Shown here in pieces: positions 42,524-53,993 of a stretch of 64,000 nt of DNA (the stretch's first letter is position 1; the number at the start of each line of letters is the position of its first letter). Source of the stretch: Charina bottae (Eukaryota > Chordata > Lepidosauria > Squamata > Charinaidae); assembly GCA_023362775.1 (NCBI GenBank), contig JALMGJ010000004.1:77025798-77089797 (forward strand). Reading direction: 5' to 3'. Below the pieces are notes generated by a model, which ran no database searches, was not told the origin of the DNA, and saw nothing but the letters and a program-made list of their open reading frames with translations. A program made the position numbers and the translations under genes.

Positions 42524-42524
<1 letters not shown>
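41177..42524. other. 1.3 kb without recognised features
   Basis: Several short frames occur on both strands but none shows a motif. Confidence 0.4.

Positions 42525-42525
<1 letters not shown>

Positions 42526-42562
<37 letters not shown>
42526..42562. repeat. (GT)n microsatellite
   Basis: About 18 uninterrupted GT units. Confidence 0.95.
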
Positions 42563-42565
<3 letters not shown>

Positions 42566-42584
42566 CATGTATGAGCATGAATGG

Positions 42585-42700
42585 ATTAAGTTACAGTGGT
42601 GATGGGTGCACCATTGGAAGAACTGAAAGACCAGGTTAGGAACATGGAGAAGATCTATCTATGTGGTCATTAAGAGTCGACATTGATTTGATGACAATTG
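42585..42700 (+). pseudogene. LINE C-terminal tail fragment, same family as 29900-30062
   Basis: AAGTTACAGTGGTGATGGGTG is followed by ATCTATCTATGTGGTCATTA and AGAGTCGACATTGATTTGATG. The last part encodes the VVIKSRHxFD pattern. Family not determined. Confidence 0.45.
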
Positions 42701-43620
42701 ACATTCAATGGATGACATTCAATCAATCAATGTGTATGAGAGAATGGCTTATATATATGAGAGATAACTTATATGTGCATATGTAGATGGGAGATCAATT
42801 AAAGTTATAAATAGAGTTACTTTACAGCCCATTAATTTTATCCATCTATCATCTATCATCATATCACATGTGATCTTTGGCCAGTATATAAAACATATTT
42901 GCATATACATATACTGTATATCCATTCAAATATTTAAGTTTGTGTCTGTGTGTCTGTGTGTATCTGTGTGTCACATATTTTACATTATTTTTTGAAGGAA
43001 AAATATTGGTTTTAACTGGAATTAATAAATCTAAGTTAACAAGGTAGAAAATCTAGTCATTGCAAAAGATTTATACATGTGTTTACAATTTTTATGGCTA
43101 TTTTTGTTTTGGAAATGTCTTAAATTCAGGTTTATCTTCATTTCAGGTAACTACAGTATTTTGGGAGAAGGCTCTGTCTAATAACCATTCCTTAGACAAA
43201 AGTCCTAGAGAAAAGAAGAGATTATTTTTCATGCTGGGCTCAATTTACAGAAAGGAAAAAACATGTAAGGAATTTATTATGCATGCCCACTGAAAGATTT
43301 TTAGCTTTAAGATTGTTATGCCAAAGGGAAAGAGGAAGGAAATTTTGGATAGAGCAATCTTACTTTCTACAGAGTCTAGCATAAGGGATAAGGCAATGCC
43401 ACCATCCATGTTTTCTACATGTGACTGTTCATAATAATATTGTTTTTTAGGAGAAGTATATAGCATATCTGTTTCTGAATCTTATAAAACGTAGCACAAT
43501 GTGAAATTCTATTTCCAAATTCTCAATATATTCTGGGACATATGATAAATTGGTAACCATAAAGCTCTTTCTGCATGAAACAGCAATCATGAGTAATTAT
43601 CAAAGACATGCTTGTAAGAT
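42701..43620. other. Unrecognised sequence with TCTGTG-rich run
   Basis: A degenerate (TG/TCTG) run lies at 42939-42972. No coding signal. Confidence 0.4.
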
Positions 43621-43623
43621 TGT

Positions 43624-43633
43624 GTGTCCATGG

Positions 43634-43675
<42 letters not shown>

Positions 43676-43683
43676 ATGGACAC
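43624..43683. repeat. (TG)n microsatellite bounded by an inverted repeat
   Basis: GTGTCCATG on the left and CATGGACAC on the right enclose about 18 TG units, so the array is the loop of a possible hairpin. Confidence 0.9.
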
Positions 43684-43750
43684 ATGTTGACTTTTCTATA
43701 ATCAAGATATCAATATTCACCAGGCATTGTTTTCAGTTGGATTGCTTTTA

Positions 43751-43802
43751 TATTTCAATGTCTGTTATTAATGAAATATTTCAATGTCTGTTATTAATGA
43801 AG
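43751..43802. repeat. 26-bp tandem duplication
   Basis: Two adjacent copies of a 26-base unit beginning TATTTCAATGTCTG (43751-43776 and 43777-43802), almost identical. Confidence 0.85.
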
Positions 43803-44649
43803 TCTGTGATTTGTGTGCCCAAGTATGTTACCGATGATTGCATTTTGTCAAATCACACTACTTTGCTAGATCTATGACAGATTTTTCTAGTATTTGAAAC
43901 CTTCACTGAGACAACTGGGACAAAATGGTAATGAAAATATCTGCTTGATATAGCATTTTATTATTATTTCCATATGTATTTAAAAAGCTCCTATGATATG
44001 CAAGTAATATATTTCTGTCCAATCTATATTAGTATATTTAAGTATAGTTAATGTATGTTCTTACTTTTCTAATATGTAATACTGAAGTCTAAAAATGTTC
44101 TGATATTCTCCAATTTTTCAAATGGTAATACAAGTCTCAAATGGAAGTACTTACACATCTTAGCAACAATGGCCTCTGTTTTAAGTGCTATAATGAGTAA
44201 AAAAAATCCAAAAGTATTTGAGTTTCTTCTCAGTATTGACATAGCCTTTCAATAACCTCTTGTTGCTAATGTTCTTAAGCACAAGCAAAATCTCACAGTC
44301 AGCACAACATAGGAATAAGCAAACCACATCAGATTCTTTGTCTTGCTTATACAAAGCTTTTATTGACTTTTACAAACAGGTTTATCAATATTTGCCCTAG
44401 TCATTTAGTAACTGCTTCGTTTTTTACATAGTTTCACTGTCTTCCAAATGATAGATATAAACATATTTCTAGTAATACTTTGAACAAAATACTTTTAAAT
44501 TATGTTGGTTATTGTTACATGCTTCACTTTGTCATTTTGAGTAGCAAAAGCTTTATATAATATTGAGAAAGCAACTGATAATCAAAAGTTGCTTTCTCAG
44601 TATTGTTGTCCAGTTTTTCCTAAACCAGGTGTTACTACAATTTTTATAA
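43803..44649. other. Unrecognised sequence
   Basis: AT-rich. Short inverted matches such as TTGAGAAAGCAACT (44560s) and AGTTGCTTTCTCA (44590s) could form a hairpin. Nothing else identified. Confidence 0.4.
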
Positions 44650-44806
44650 TTCTCAATTAACAGTGCTGCCTGGAATTCTGGTAGTCGTTGCTCCAAAAGA
44701 TACTTGGAATAGTCTAGTTTTGGAAAAGGCTTTGTTGCCTGCTTGATTTGCTATCCCGTAGGAAAGAACAGCATCAAGTGAGTATGTATCTTCAGGACCA
44801 AGTGGG

Positions 44807-44848
44807 ATACATACATACATACATACATACATACATACATACATACAC
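44807..44848. repeat. (ACAT)n microsatellite
   Basis: About 10 perfect units. The complementary (ATGT)n lies at 45403-45446, 550 bases away. Confidence 0.95.
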
Positions 44849-45054
44849 TTCAACACCCACAACATGCTGGCCAATAGTCCAATAGTTCTTTTCTCCTCCT
44901 GATCACCCACATACCCTCTAAGTTAGAATTTCCTTTTCTATACTAAGGGCATGGATAGGGCAAGATGGGCTAATATCTGTCTGGCTATGAAAAGGTCAAT
45001 CTGCAGGCTAAACTAGCCAGTTGTGTATGCTGTTATGTACTGTATGTCAAGGAC

Positions 45055-45080
45055 TGAGGGTAGCCAACTGGCTGGCTGGC
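45055..45080. repeat. Short (CTGG)n run
   Basis: CTGGCTGGCTGGCTGG at about 45069-45084 within otherwise unrecognised sequence (44850-45402). Confidence 0.6.
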
Positions 45081-45399
45081 TGGAAACCCCAATGTGGATG
45101 CAGCTAAGGTGGGTTTATGCTATTCAATTTGCCTCTCTCAGTAAGCTGGGAGGATTGAGCACTCCTTCACCGAGTTTCTTGACAGAGACAAGAGAATAAT
45201 ATATCTCATGTATCCTATTGAGGAAAACTAAACTGAGCTTGGCCACAGGAAGGGTATAGGGGCTGTTTCTGCCTTACAACAGCCATACCACTTGGACAGT
45301 TTCAACATTGCCTCTGTTCTGTTTGGAACTCATCAGGTGTACTGTACATAGCCATTGCTTGTACTATGGGATAACACATCACACAGAATATACACTGTG

Positions 45400-45402
<3 letters not shown>

Positions 45403-45432
<30 letters not shown>

Positions 45433-45446
45433 TGTATGTATGTATA
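45403..45446. repeat. (ATGT)n microsatellite
   Basis: About 11 perfect units, inverted relative to 44807-44848. Confidence 0.95.
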
Positions 45447-45549
45447 TTCTCCCCCCTCCCCTCTAAGAAGGAGAATAAAGCCACATAAAAACCTCATAAA
45501 ATAAGGGTGTGACATAATGTAACAACAGCACCTCTCTGTCTTAAAAAAA

Positions 45550-45807
45550 AAAGGACACTCATTTGAGGACATTAATGTTCACATTTTAGACAGAGAAGAT
45601 AGGTGGTTTGAGAGAGGGGTCAAGGAATCCATTTATGCCAACTTGGAAAATCCTTCCTTGAATAGAGGTGGGGGCCTCAGGCACAATCTTTCCCCCATCT
45701 TCCTCCCTGCTTTGTCTTCTGTGCCTAGGAAGATTAAGACCATTTCACAAGATCAACAGCAGCATGGTGATCTTAACAATCCTCCTTTAGATGATAAAAG
45801 GACTTAA
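45550..45807 (+). pseudogene. PLE-B GIY-YIG C-terminal fragment
   Basis: Frame reads GHSFEDINVHILDREDRWFE, then RGVKESIYANLENPSLNRGG, ending SVPRKIKTISQDQQQHGDLN and NPPLDDKRT with a stop at 45805-45807. This is the end of the nuclease domain, including the Glu of VKESIY. The RT and the first half of the nuclease are lost, so the fragment cannot function. Confidence 0.85.
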
Positions 45808-45897
45808 AATAACATCTCAATATAACCATGACCTAGCCCCAGGTGTAAGGTCACACAGCTACCTAGAAACATATTTAGGATTCCCTTACCAACTTTG

Positions 45898-45946
45898 CTC
45901 AGACTGAAGAAGCTCCTTGGATAAGGAGCGAAACGTTTCCACTGAG
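45898..45946 (+). ncRNA. Hammerhead ribozyme-like motif, PLE-B
   Basis: CTGAAGA at 45904-45910, perfect 7-bp stem II (GCTCCTT with AAGGAGC), GAAA at 45930-45933, ACGT at 45933-45936 and T45937. Stem I pairs A45903 and G45902 with T45938 and C45939. After an internal loop a further helix joins CTCAG (45898-45902) and CTGAG (45942-45946), an alternative that shares G45902. Confidence 0.65.
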
Positions 45947-45989
45947 AAAATAGAAATCCAGTTGACATGATTCAAGCTACAGACATTCT

Positions 45990-48900
45990 AAAGATAGTTT
46001 GTTATTGTTGTAGCTTGATATGATAGAATAATTTAAATATAAAATGGGTTGTATTTGATAGGCTGTATACAAAACACATTACAGTGAAGGGGTTAAACAT
46101 ATAGTAAATATGTTAAATTTAGTGGTATGCTGGTAACATTTTCCCATCATTTAACAATATTGACTTATTGCAAAAGATTCTGAGTATCATTCAAGACATC
46201 CACAATCTACTTTGCTACCAAGTTATAATAACTTAGTAATTTATTCTGCCTAGCAGTGTCTTTTTGTTATGACTAATTTTATGTTTGTGTGTGTAAAAGT
46301 ACTGCAAGTCATGTTCATCATGATAACTGTTTTACTACTTTTCAGATTTTATGGCTAAGCCAATAAATTTACTACATTTATTGCTACATTTCTCTATATA
46401 TGAGACAATATTCTGCCATTATATTTTGATCATTCCCAATTTCTATTTTCTTTTCTTGTTCATATTGAATTAACACTGAGATTCTTAAATTAGAAAGCTA
46501 ATAACAGATGTTGATTTAAAAGTACCTGAATCCATCTATACTTCTAAGCCAGAATAGTTTATTTCTTCTTATCCCATAATGAGCATTATGCTAAATAACA
46601 GCTTGAAACTAACTCATTAAATGCAAAGGAGTACTTCGATTATTATGAATATGAATATTTAGAACATCATATAATGAGGAAGAAAATCAATATGTATACC
46701 AGGAAAACTTTTATTACAAATAGATAGTTTGAAATTTCTAAATTTACAGTTATATTTCACTTTGGAAAGGGAATAAAAGCTATTTCAATCTTTCCCCATA
46801 AGACATGTTTTATTATAAATAAATGCAAAATGTGTAAGCCAGGAAAGTTAAAGGAATCAAGTTAATAGCCAGTGGTATTAGTAATGGATTTAGAACAAAA
46901 ACCCAACCAAACCTTTCTAGTTCCTAATTTAATAATGGTTTCTGTTGTTCTAAGATGGAACTGGTCTAATCCCAGTAAGATGTCTCCAAATCTTGTTCTC
47001 TGTCAGCTTCTGTTTTGAATCTCATTGGTGTAGCACTCTTCCTGAAAGAGTAACAAGGGAGTTTTAATGCAGTAAAAATTATAATTTAGGAACAATTGAA
47101 AACTTTATCACAGCTTAATCTGTAGACCATGTAGACATAACTGTATTGACCTGACTGAAATAGACTGGACTTTTGAGTGAAGACATCTACAATTTCACCT
47201 TAATCATCCAAGGTAGTAATACTTATAACAGGAAAGAACACTTCTCTTAATATAGGCCTATCTATGTCTCTAAATGTTCAACAGAAGATGTTTGTTAGGA
47301 CATTACATGACAACAACAAAGGAAATTGTAGAATATCCTCCTTATGGGGTGCAACATGGCACTTACATAGTGTTCAGAACCTACTTGCTTAAGCAAAATT
47401 AACTTGTTTGATATGAGTCTCCTGTTGTATAGGATCCTAATGTTATAAAATATTTTAAAATATTTTACTCTATATTATGTTGTATTTTTATTACTTTTTG
47501 TATACTGTTTTGCTAATGTTAACTGAAGAAATACATTAAAAACATTCTCAAATAAAGAACTATTAATAAATCAGTTATGCTGTTAGATGCTTCATGTAGT
47601 CATTGCCTGGTTTTAAAAAGGGTGAAAACTTAATGTGAACTGTTGTTCATAAGATATCTGCTATAGGTTATTAGAAAATCTTGTTTCATGAATCTGACCC
47701 TATGATCATTAAACAATTTGGAAGCAGAAAGTCCCATATGGGACTTCCTCAGGGGATAAAGAGTTCTAGCAAGAAAATTGGTGTATCCTTCTTTTTAAAA
47801 GTAGCAAAAATATTGTGTAGATAGAAATAATTTAATTTGTCCAATATTTCAATGTAATAGCTCAGTATTATTTTTTTCCCAATTACCTAAGGCTGCTTTC
47901 AAAGGATTCTGAAGAAAGTGAAACAATCCTTTTCATTTTGCATTACCTCCTCTTTGCCTAGAGGAGAACATTAGACTGAGAAAATGTGATCATATCTATC
48001 AGTTAAGCAGATAATATGTGCTTATGTCACTTCTATTGTAAGTAAAAAAAAAGTTATATGACCAAAATTGTGTTTGAACAGTTTACAGTATCATATAAAT
48101 GAGGTATGAATTAAAAATGAATTACATATATATAGTCAGTTATACAACACATAATGTGAATATACTATATGCAATCAGATTTTTACAGTTATAAAATATC
48201 CAACAAAAGTCCAAAATGTTCATTAAGTAAAGAAACTCTGCTAAATACTGTATTTTCACAATTAGAATTCAGTTACTAGTTGGAAGCTCCATATGTCAGA
48301 GAGAAGACAGGAAACACAGAGATACCAATACTCTGTCCCTACCTTTGGCATTTATATGTTAAGCATGAATGTCTATAAAAGAGCAGCCAAATTATATGAA
48401 GATTTACACATATAAATCTTCTATATAATCAGGAATATCTTTGTGCATTTCGAGTTACAGATCTTATAGAGATCTGGGTCTCTTAGCTTTGCTTTCTCTT
48501 TCAGACATTCAGTCTCAAAGAGGTGCCTGTGAGGGAGAGAGTGTGCCCCCTAATGCAACCATGCTTAATCTGTTTACACGGAAGGAGCAATAGTGCTTCA
48601 TACTTGTCACTTGTATAAGAAAAAGGATACTCAAGGAACATTATTTTATGAGATCATTTGCTCAAGAGAATTAAGTAATTGTAATTTCTTTGTTGGATTG
48701 CTGTAAGCCACCCAGTCATATAGTCAAGTGGCATACATGTTTAATAAATTATTAGTATTATTAGGTCTTATGGCTTTTTTTCCAGTATAGTAACTCTCCT
48801 GTACCCTTCGTATTTAGTGGAAGATTTCAAAGAATAGCCTCCAAAGACACAGATACATATGTCAAGAAGTCGTTATTCAAGTGCCTTAGTTCTAACTATA

Positions 48901-49585
48901 ATTGTCTTAAATAGAGGTTGGAAAGATGTTTCAAATTAAAAATTAGTTGTTCTGACCATACTTGAAGTGTTTTGTGCACTTCTGGAACAAGACTGGAACA
49001 GATTTTAAGCTACAAACAAGGCATTTCAAGCTCAGTTTTTAAAAAAAGTTCTTATCATTTTGAGCATGACTAATTTTAAAAGTCAAAATTAGTTCATTTA
49101 AGTGGAAGACAAATGGAAGCCATTAAAGATGGTAAAGTACTGACATTGTGTTCCATAATTGCATTTCAAGGTGCTACTTTACAAAGTTGCATCACTTCCC
49201 TCTAAACAATAGCCTACTAATGGAGGTTACCAAAGATTGTTCACAAGAACAACTAAATGACCACTGTTCAGTGTCATGCCTGGTACCCCTTTCCAAAAGA
49301 GCAAGTAGAAAAGTAACAGTTTACTTTGCATCTCAGTTTTTAAATAGAGTAGTTGTTGCTGAATTGCATCAATTCCATTTAGACTCTTTTCTGAGCAGTT
49401 TGGAGATTGCTGTTCAGTTCTTCCCTCATTTTTGCTATCTCTGACTTAAAAATGGCATGGGAATATTTTAAAACAAAATAGCAACCCCCCTCCCCACAAA
49501 AAACCTTGTAGTAAAATCCTTAAAGATATACAGTTGAAATCTGGCAAAGTTAATCTCCTATGAAGGGGCTATCATCCCTACTGTT
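45990..49585. other. 3.6 kb without recognised features
   Basis: The longest stretch without a call. AT-rich, with no coding frame above about 100 codons and no family I can name. A TAAGCCACCCAGTCATATAG to AATAAATTATTAGTATTATT string at 48703-48762 may be another worn L2-type 3' end. Confidence 0.4.
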
Positions 49586-50019
49586 TTAATTTATTTATTT
49601 ATTTATTTATTTTTCAAATTTATTCCCCGCCCATCTCCCATACAAGGGACTCTGGGCGGGTTACAATAAATAAAAATTTAAAAACTATACAAAATATCTA
49701 AAAACACAAGCAAAACATAATAAAATAAAATCCAAGATGGACTTGGACCCACAGAATAGATCGTGGAGCTATGGGGCCAACCAACCCCAGGAGGCACTAC
49801 CACTTCCGTCGTCCCAGGCCAGGTGGCAGAGCCAGGTCTTAAGGGCCTTCCGAAAGGCCAGGAGGGAGGGGGCCAGTCTCACCTCCGCGGGCAGAATATT
49901 CCACAAGGCGGGCGCTATCGCAGAGAAGGCACGCCTCCTGGACCCCACTAGATGGAATTCTCTTGTTGAGGGGGTCCGAAGCATGCCCTCTCTGCATGCA
50001 CGGGTGGGGCGGGTCAACG

Positions 50020-50940
50020 TTATCGGTACCCTGGTCCTATGCCATGTAGGGCTTTAAAGGTAATCACCAACACCTTGAATTGGACCCGGAAGCAAACTGG
50101 CACCCAATGCAGCTCGCGTAGCAGGGGTGTCACATGTGCGGATCTTCTGGCACTCATAACTGCTCGCGCCGCTGCATTCTGCACCAGCTGAAGCTTCCGG
50201 ATACTCTTCAAGGGTAGCCCCATGTAGAGCGCATTACAATAGTCTATACGGGAGATGACAAGGGCGTGAGTGACTGTTCGGAGGGCCTCCCGATCCAGGA
50301 AAGGGCGTAACTGGCGCACAACTCGCAGCTGTGCAAAGGCCCTCCTGGCCACGACTGCCACCTGCTCTTCGAGCAGGAGTCGCGAGTCCAGGAGGACCCC
50401 CAGATTCTGCACTGGATCCGAGTGGGGTAGTGCCACCCCCCCCAGAACCAAAGATGACAACTTCCCGGATCCAGGGGGGCCATCAATCCACAGCCACTCC
50501 GTCTTACCAGGGTTCAGTTGAAGCCTGTTGTTCCCCATCCAGACCCCCACAGCCTCCAGGCACTGAGATAAGGCATTGACCACATCACTTACTTCACCCG
50601 GCACGGAGATGTATAACTGGGTATCATCAGCATATTGGTGATACCTCATCCCGTGGTGGCGGATGATCTCGCCCAGCGGCTTCATGTAGATGTTAAATAG
50701 GAGTGGAGAGAGAACCGACCCATGCGGCACCCCACAAGTCAGGGGTTGCGGGTCAGCTCTCTCCTCCCCTATCAACACCGACTGGGAACGGCCCTGGAGA
50801 AAGGAGACGAACCAGCGCAAAACCACGCCGCCCGCCCCCAACTCCTCGAGCTGCCCCAAAAGTATACCGTGGTCGACGGTATTGAAAGCCGCTGAGAGAT
50901 CTAAGAGAGCAAGGATGGACGCACTCCCTCCATCCCGCTC
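50020..50940 (-). pseudogene. L2 reverse transcriptase palm, thumb and C-terminal region
   Basis: In frame with 50941-51264 after the stop. It carries ALLDLSAAFNTVDHGILLGQ (motif A), CGVPHGSVLSPLLFNIYM (motif B) and YHQYADDTQLYISV (catalytic YADD). The thumb and C-terminal region has LQLNPGKTEWLW, VISRIDYCNALYMGLP, LQLVQNAAARAVM and LHWVPVCFRVQFKVLVITFK, all L2 signatures. The frame stops at 50020 after GPGYR. The last ~80 residues continue in another frame at 49769-50017 (RRRAFSAIAPALWNILPAEV), so there is one indel near 50010. Confidence 0.9.
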
Positions 50941-51264
50941 TCACCAGAGATCATCCATAAGCACGACCAATGCGGTCTCCGTCCCATATCCCGGCCTGAA
51001 ACCTGACTGGAATGGGTCCAGATAATCCGTTTCCTCCAGAATCCTCTGGAGTTGCAACGCCACCACCTTCTCAACCACCTTTCCTAGAAAGGGAAGGTGG
51101 GAGACTGGGCGAAAATTGCCCAGGATTGTAGGGTCCAGGGCAGGTTTCTTGAGGAGGGGGTGCACCAGCGCCTCCTTAAAGGCAGCCGGGAACACCCCCT
51201 CACTCAAGGACAAATTAATAATCGCCTGGACCCAGCCACATGTCACCTCACTAGCTGATTTCAC
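50941..51264 (-). pseudogene. L2 reverse transcriptase, N-terminal piece
   Basis: Frame reads VFPAAFKEALVHPLLKKPAL, then FRPVSHLPFLGKVVEKVVAL and QSGFRPGYGTETALVVLMDD, the fingers region of L2/CR1 RTs. It ends at a TGA (50941-50943) just before the palm domain. That codon fits decay of a CpG-containing Arg codon. Confidence 0.8.
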
Positions 51265-51330
51265 CAGCCAGGAGGGACATGGGTCAAGCTGGCATGTGGT
51301 GGCATTTACAATCCGGAGGATTAATTAATG

Positions 51331-52728
51331 GGATTAATCCCATTTCATCAAAAACAAAAGTAGCAGGAGGCATTTTAATGTGTCCCTATTATAGCCAATG
51401 GGCAGATCTATCTAACCTTGAAGTGGCTCAAATTGAATTGTGTATGTCCTTCAATCACAAACTCAAAATCTTACCTTCTTTGATTCTCACATCTTCAACT
51501 GGAAATGAATCAGGGATGATCTTTACATGCCTTCTAACAAACAATCTGTATGTGCAATGTATGATGCACAACGATTTTTTAAGTGCCACAATACCTTGAA
51601 ACTGTACCTGGAAAACTGTAACCAGAAACTGTATACATTATATCCTAGCTGTTGTCCCTTTGACTATGTTGTTGTTTAAGAAATTAGTAACACTCAAGAA
51701 AAGTTTTTGCTCATGTCAGTGTAGTTACACTAAGAACAGGAATCAAGTATCAAGTCATGTAATTATAGTATAACTGTGGAACTGTTATTAAGGCAATATG
51801 ATCTATCTGCTCACTTAATACACCCACTGCACAAAACTATTCAGAAAAGCAATGTCAGGAAAGAGAATCTGCAGCCCACTGTCAATATCTACTGTATATA
51901 TAGTCAAAATATCAAAAGATTTCAAAATCTCTGTTATAGGAAATGAATGTAGAACAGCCAGCAGGGAGGGAGCTTAATGACATTTGGACTTTTATTATTG
52001 CTTTGATGAAAAGTGAAGGAGAATGTTTTCCATTATTCAAAATTCCACATAAAAATAATGAGCTATTTTTTCAATATGTTTTATTTAGTACTGATTTCAG
52101 CAAACCCTCTTAAATATTATTTATTTTATTATTATTTTTTTATACCAAGCTAATTAACAAAATACAAAATACAACAGAATTAACAATATAAGGTTTTTTC
52201 AACATCATAAACTAATCTTGTTAATTATTTAATTAGATTATTTGACTATAATAATCATAAACATTCTAGTGAACATATGGAAATTAAATACTGTATGAAG
52301 AAGATAACCTGAAATTGCCTCCTAGAATAAGCCAGATCACAGAAAAGAGGAAAATCTTTCTAGATATATACTTAGAGGAAAAAATTAATCTAGAGTGAAT
52401 GAAAGTGATGGCACCATTAATCTTCACAGCTATATACAGTATCTTGTGAGGAAGCCATATGAGAAACCTTACAATATGCTGGAATATGTTGTTTATATGA
52501 TTCATGAAAATAAACATTATAAAATGTTGGTTCATTCTCAGCAATGCTGAGAGCTTGTGGACAAAAGTCAAAAACTTGTGGTACATGGGTACATGTATTT
52601 TTATTTCTTCATTTTTGAATTGCTTCTACATAATGGTAAAAGTGTTCACAGATTTCACAAAATGTCTATTACTGTTGTTATTTTTATTAGCCTCCATGTC
52701 TAAATCTAATATTGAAATACATAAATGT
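51331..52728. other. 1.4 kb without recognised features
   Basis: AT-rich. The frames at 51279-51599 and 52284-52830 show no motif. Confidence 0.4.
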
Positions 52729-52772
52729 GCAATTGTCTGTAGCTTGAATCATGTCAACTGGATTTCTATTTT

Positions 52773-52821
52773 CTCAGTGGAAACGTTTCGCTCCTTATCC
52801 AAGGAGCTTCTTCAGTCTGAG
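52773..52821 (-). ncRNA. Hammerhead ribozyme-like motif, PLE-B
   Basis: Reverse complement of CTGAAGA lies at 52809-52815. The core, stem II, GAAA, ACGT and stem I are identical to 45898-45946. Confidence 0.65.
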
Positions 52822-52911
52822 CAAAGTTAGTAAGGGAATCCTAAATATGTTTCTAGGTAGCTGTGTGACCTTACACCTGGGGCTAGGTCATGGTTATATT
52901 GAGATGTTATT

Positions 52912-53691
52912 TTAAGTCCTTTTATCATCTAAAGGAGGATCGTTAAGATCACCATGCTGCTGTTGATCTTGTGAAATGGTCTTAATCTTCCTAGGCACAG
53001 AAGACAAAGCAGGGAGGAAGATGGGGGAAAGATTGTGCCTGAGGCCCCCACCTCTATTCAAGGAAGGATTTTCCAAGTTGGCATAAATGGATTCCTTGAC
53101 CCCTCTCTCAAACCACCTATCTTCTCTGTCTAAAATGTGAACATTAATGTCCTCAAATGAGTGTCCTTTTTCCTTTAGATGAAGATAAACTGCTGATATT
53201 GGTCCTGTGGTGTAACTTCTCCTGTGTTGGGCCATCCTCCTGTACAAAAGGTGTTTGGTTTCTCCAATGTAGAGTTCAGAGCACTCCTCACTGCACTGGA
53301 TTGCATAAACTACATTGCTTTTCTTGTGTTTTGGAGTTTGATCTTTGGGGTGTACAAGCCTCTGTCTCAGTGTGTTGGTGGGTTTGAAATATACAGGTAT
53401 GTGGTGTTTGCCAAAAATCCGTTTTATCTTTTCAGACACGCCAGCCATGTAGGGAATGACCAGGTTCTTTCGTTTACTCTGAGTCTCAGCCCTATCTGTC
53501 GCTGTTTTAGGTCTGGTAGATTTAGATTTGGTGAAGGCCCAATTTGGATATCCACAGGCCTTCAGAGCTGTTCTCAGGTGCTGATTTTCATTCTTTTTGG
53601 AATCCATGGAGGTGGGGATGGTTTCTGCTCTGTGTGACAATGTCCTGATGACTCCTAGTTTGTGCTGCAGTGGGTGGTGGGAGTCAAACAT
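52912..53691 (-). pseudogene. PLE-B linker and GIY-YIG endonuclease, 259 codons
   Basis: Begins MFDSHHPLQHKLGVIRTLSH, a PLE-specific block after the RT. The nuclease has NVVYAIQCSEECSELYIGET (GIY-YIG motif with CxxxxC), RRMAQHRR and the Glu in RGVKESIY. It ends PPLDDKRT at the normal stop. The nuclease part is uninterrupted; the copy is disabled by the 5' truncation and the frameshift before this frame. Confidence 0.9.
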
Positions 53692-53993
53692 CAGGTATTG
53701 ATCTGTGTGTGTGTGGGTTTCCTGTAGATCCCTATTTCTAGCTTGCCACCGGTCCCAATGAAGACTTCACATTCTAGGAATGCCAGTCTGTTGTCCTTGG
53801 TGTCTTCTCTGGTGAAGCTAATGTTGGCATCTATAGTGTTTATATGGTCCGTGAAGGCCTGTACTTCCTGGGCCTTGATTTTGACCCAGGTGTCATCCAC
53901 ATACCTAAACCAGTGGGTGGGCACCGTTCCCTGGAATGTGTTGAGTGCTTTCTTCTCCACTTCTTCCATGTATAAATTGGCCCCAATGGGAAT
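53691..53993 (-). pseudogene. PLE-B reverse transcriptase, catalytic segment
   Basis: Frame contains HWFRYVDDTWVKI (catalytic YVDD), SFTREDTKDNRLAFLECEVF and YRKPTHTQINT, the usual PLE RT motif C and following blocks. It ends at 53691 in a CACACACACA run; the next block (MFDSHHPLQHK) is in another frame. Growth or loss of a CA unit is the likely cause. Confidence 0.88.

Larger units (their letters stand above)
45547..45985 (+). mobile_element. Penelope-like 3' end, family B, 5'-truncated
   Basis: Starts abruptly at an A-run joined to the C-terminal coding part and runs through the 3' end with the hammerhead-like motif to ATTCAAGCTACAGACA. By eye it differs from the inverted copy at 52729-53170 at only about two positions over 400 bases. 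No target duplication was found. Confidence 0.85.
49586..51330 (-). mobile_element. L2 LINE, 5'-truncated
   Basis: About 1.75 kb on the minus strand, GC-richer than its surroundings. The 3' end on the minus strand reads CCGCCCAGAGTCCCTTGTAT, then GGGAGATGGGCGGGGAATAA, then (AAAT)n at 49588-49612. The body encodes the RT and C-terminal end of an L2-type protein. The 5' end stops within the RT at about 51330. Confidence 0.88.
52729..53993 (-). mobile_element. Penelope-like element, family B, 5'-truncated
   Basis: Minus-strand copy covering the RT from just before the catalytic motif to the 3' end. On the minus strand the 5' edge lies at about 53993, where the frame begins PIGANLYMEEVEKKAL. The 3' edge is near ATTCAAGCTACAGACAATTG. 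An imperfect AATACAAATAATTG-like flanking match is not firm enough to call a target duplication. Confidence 0.88.
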
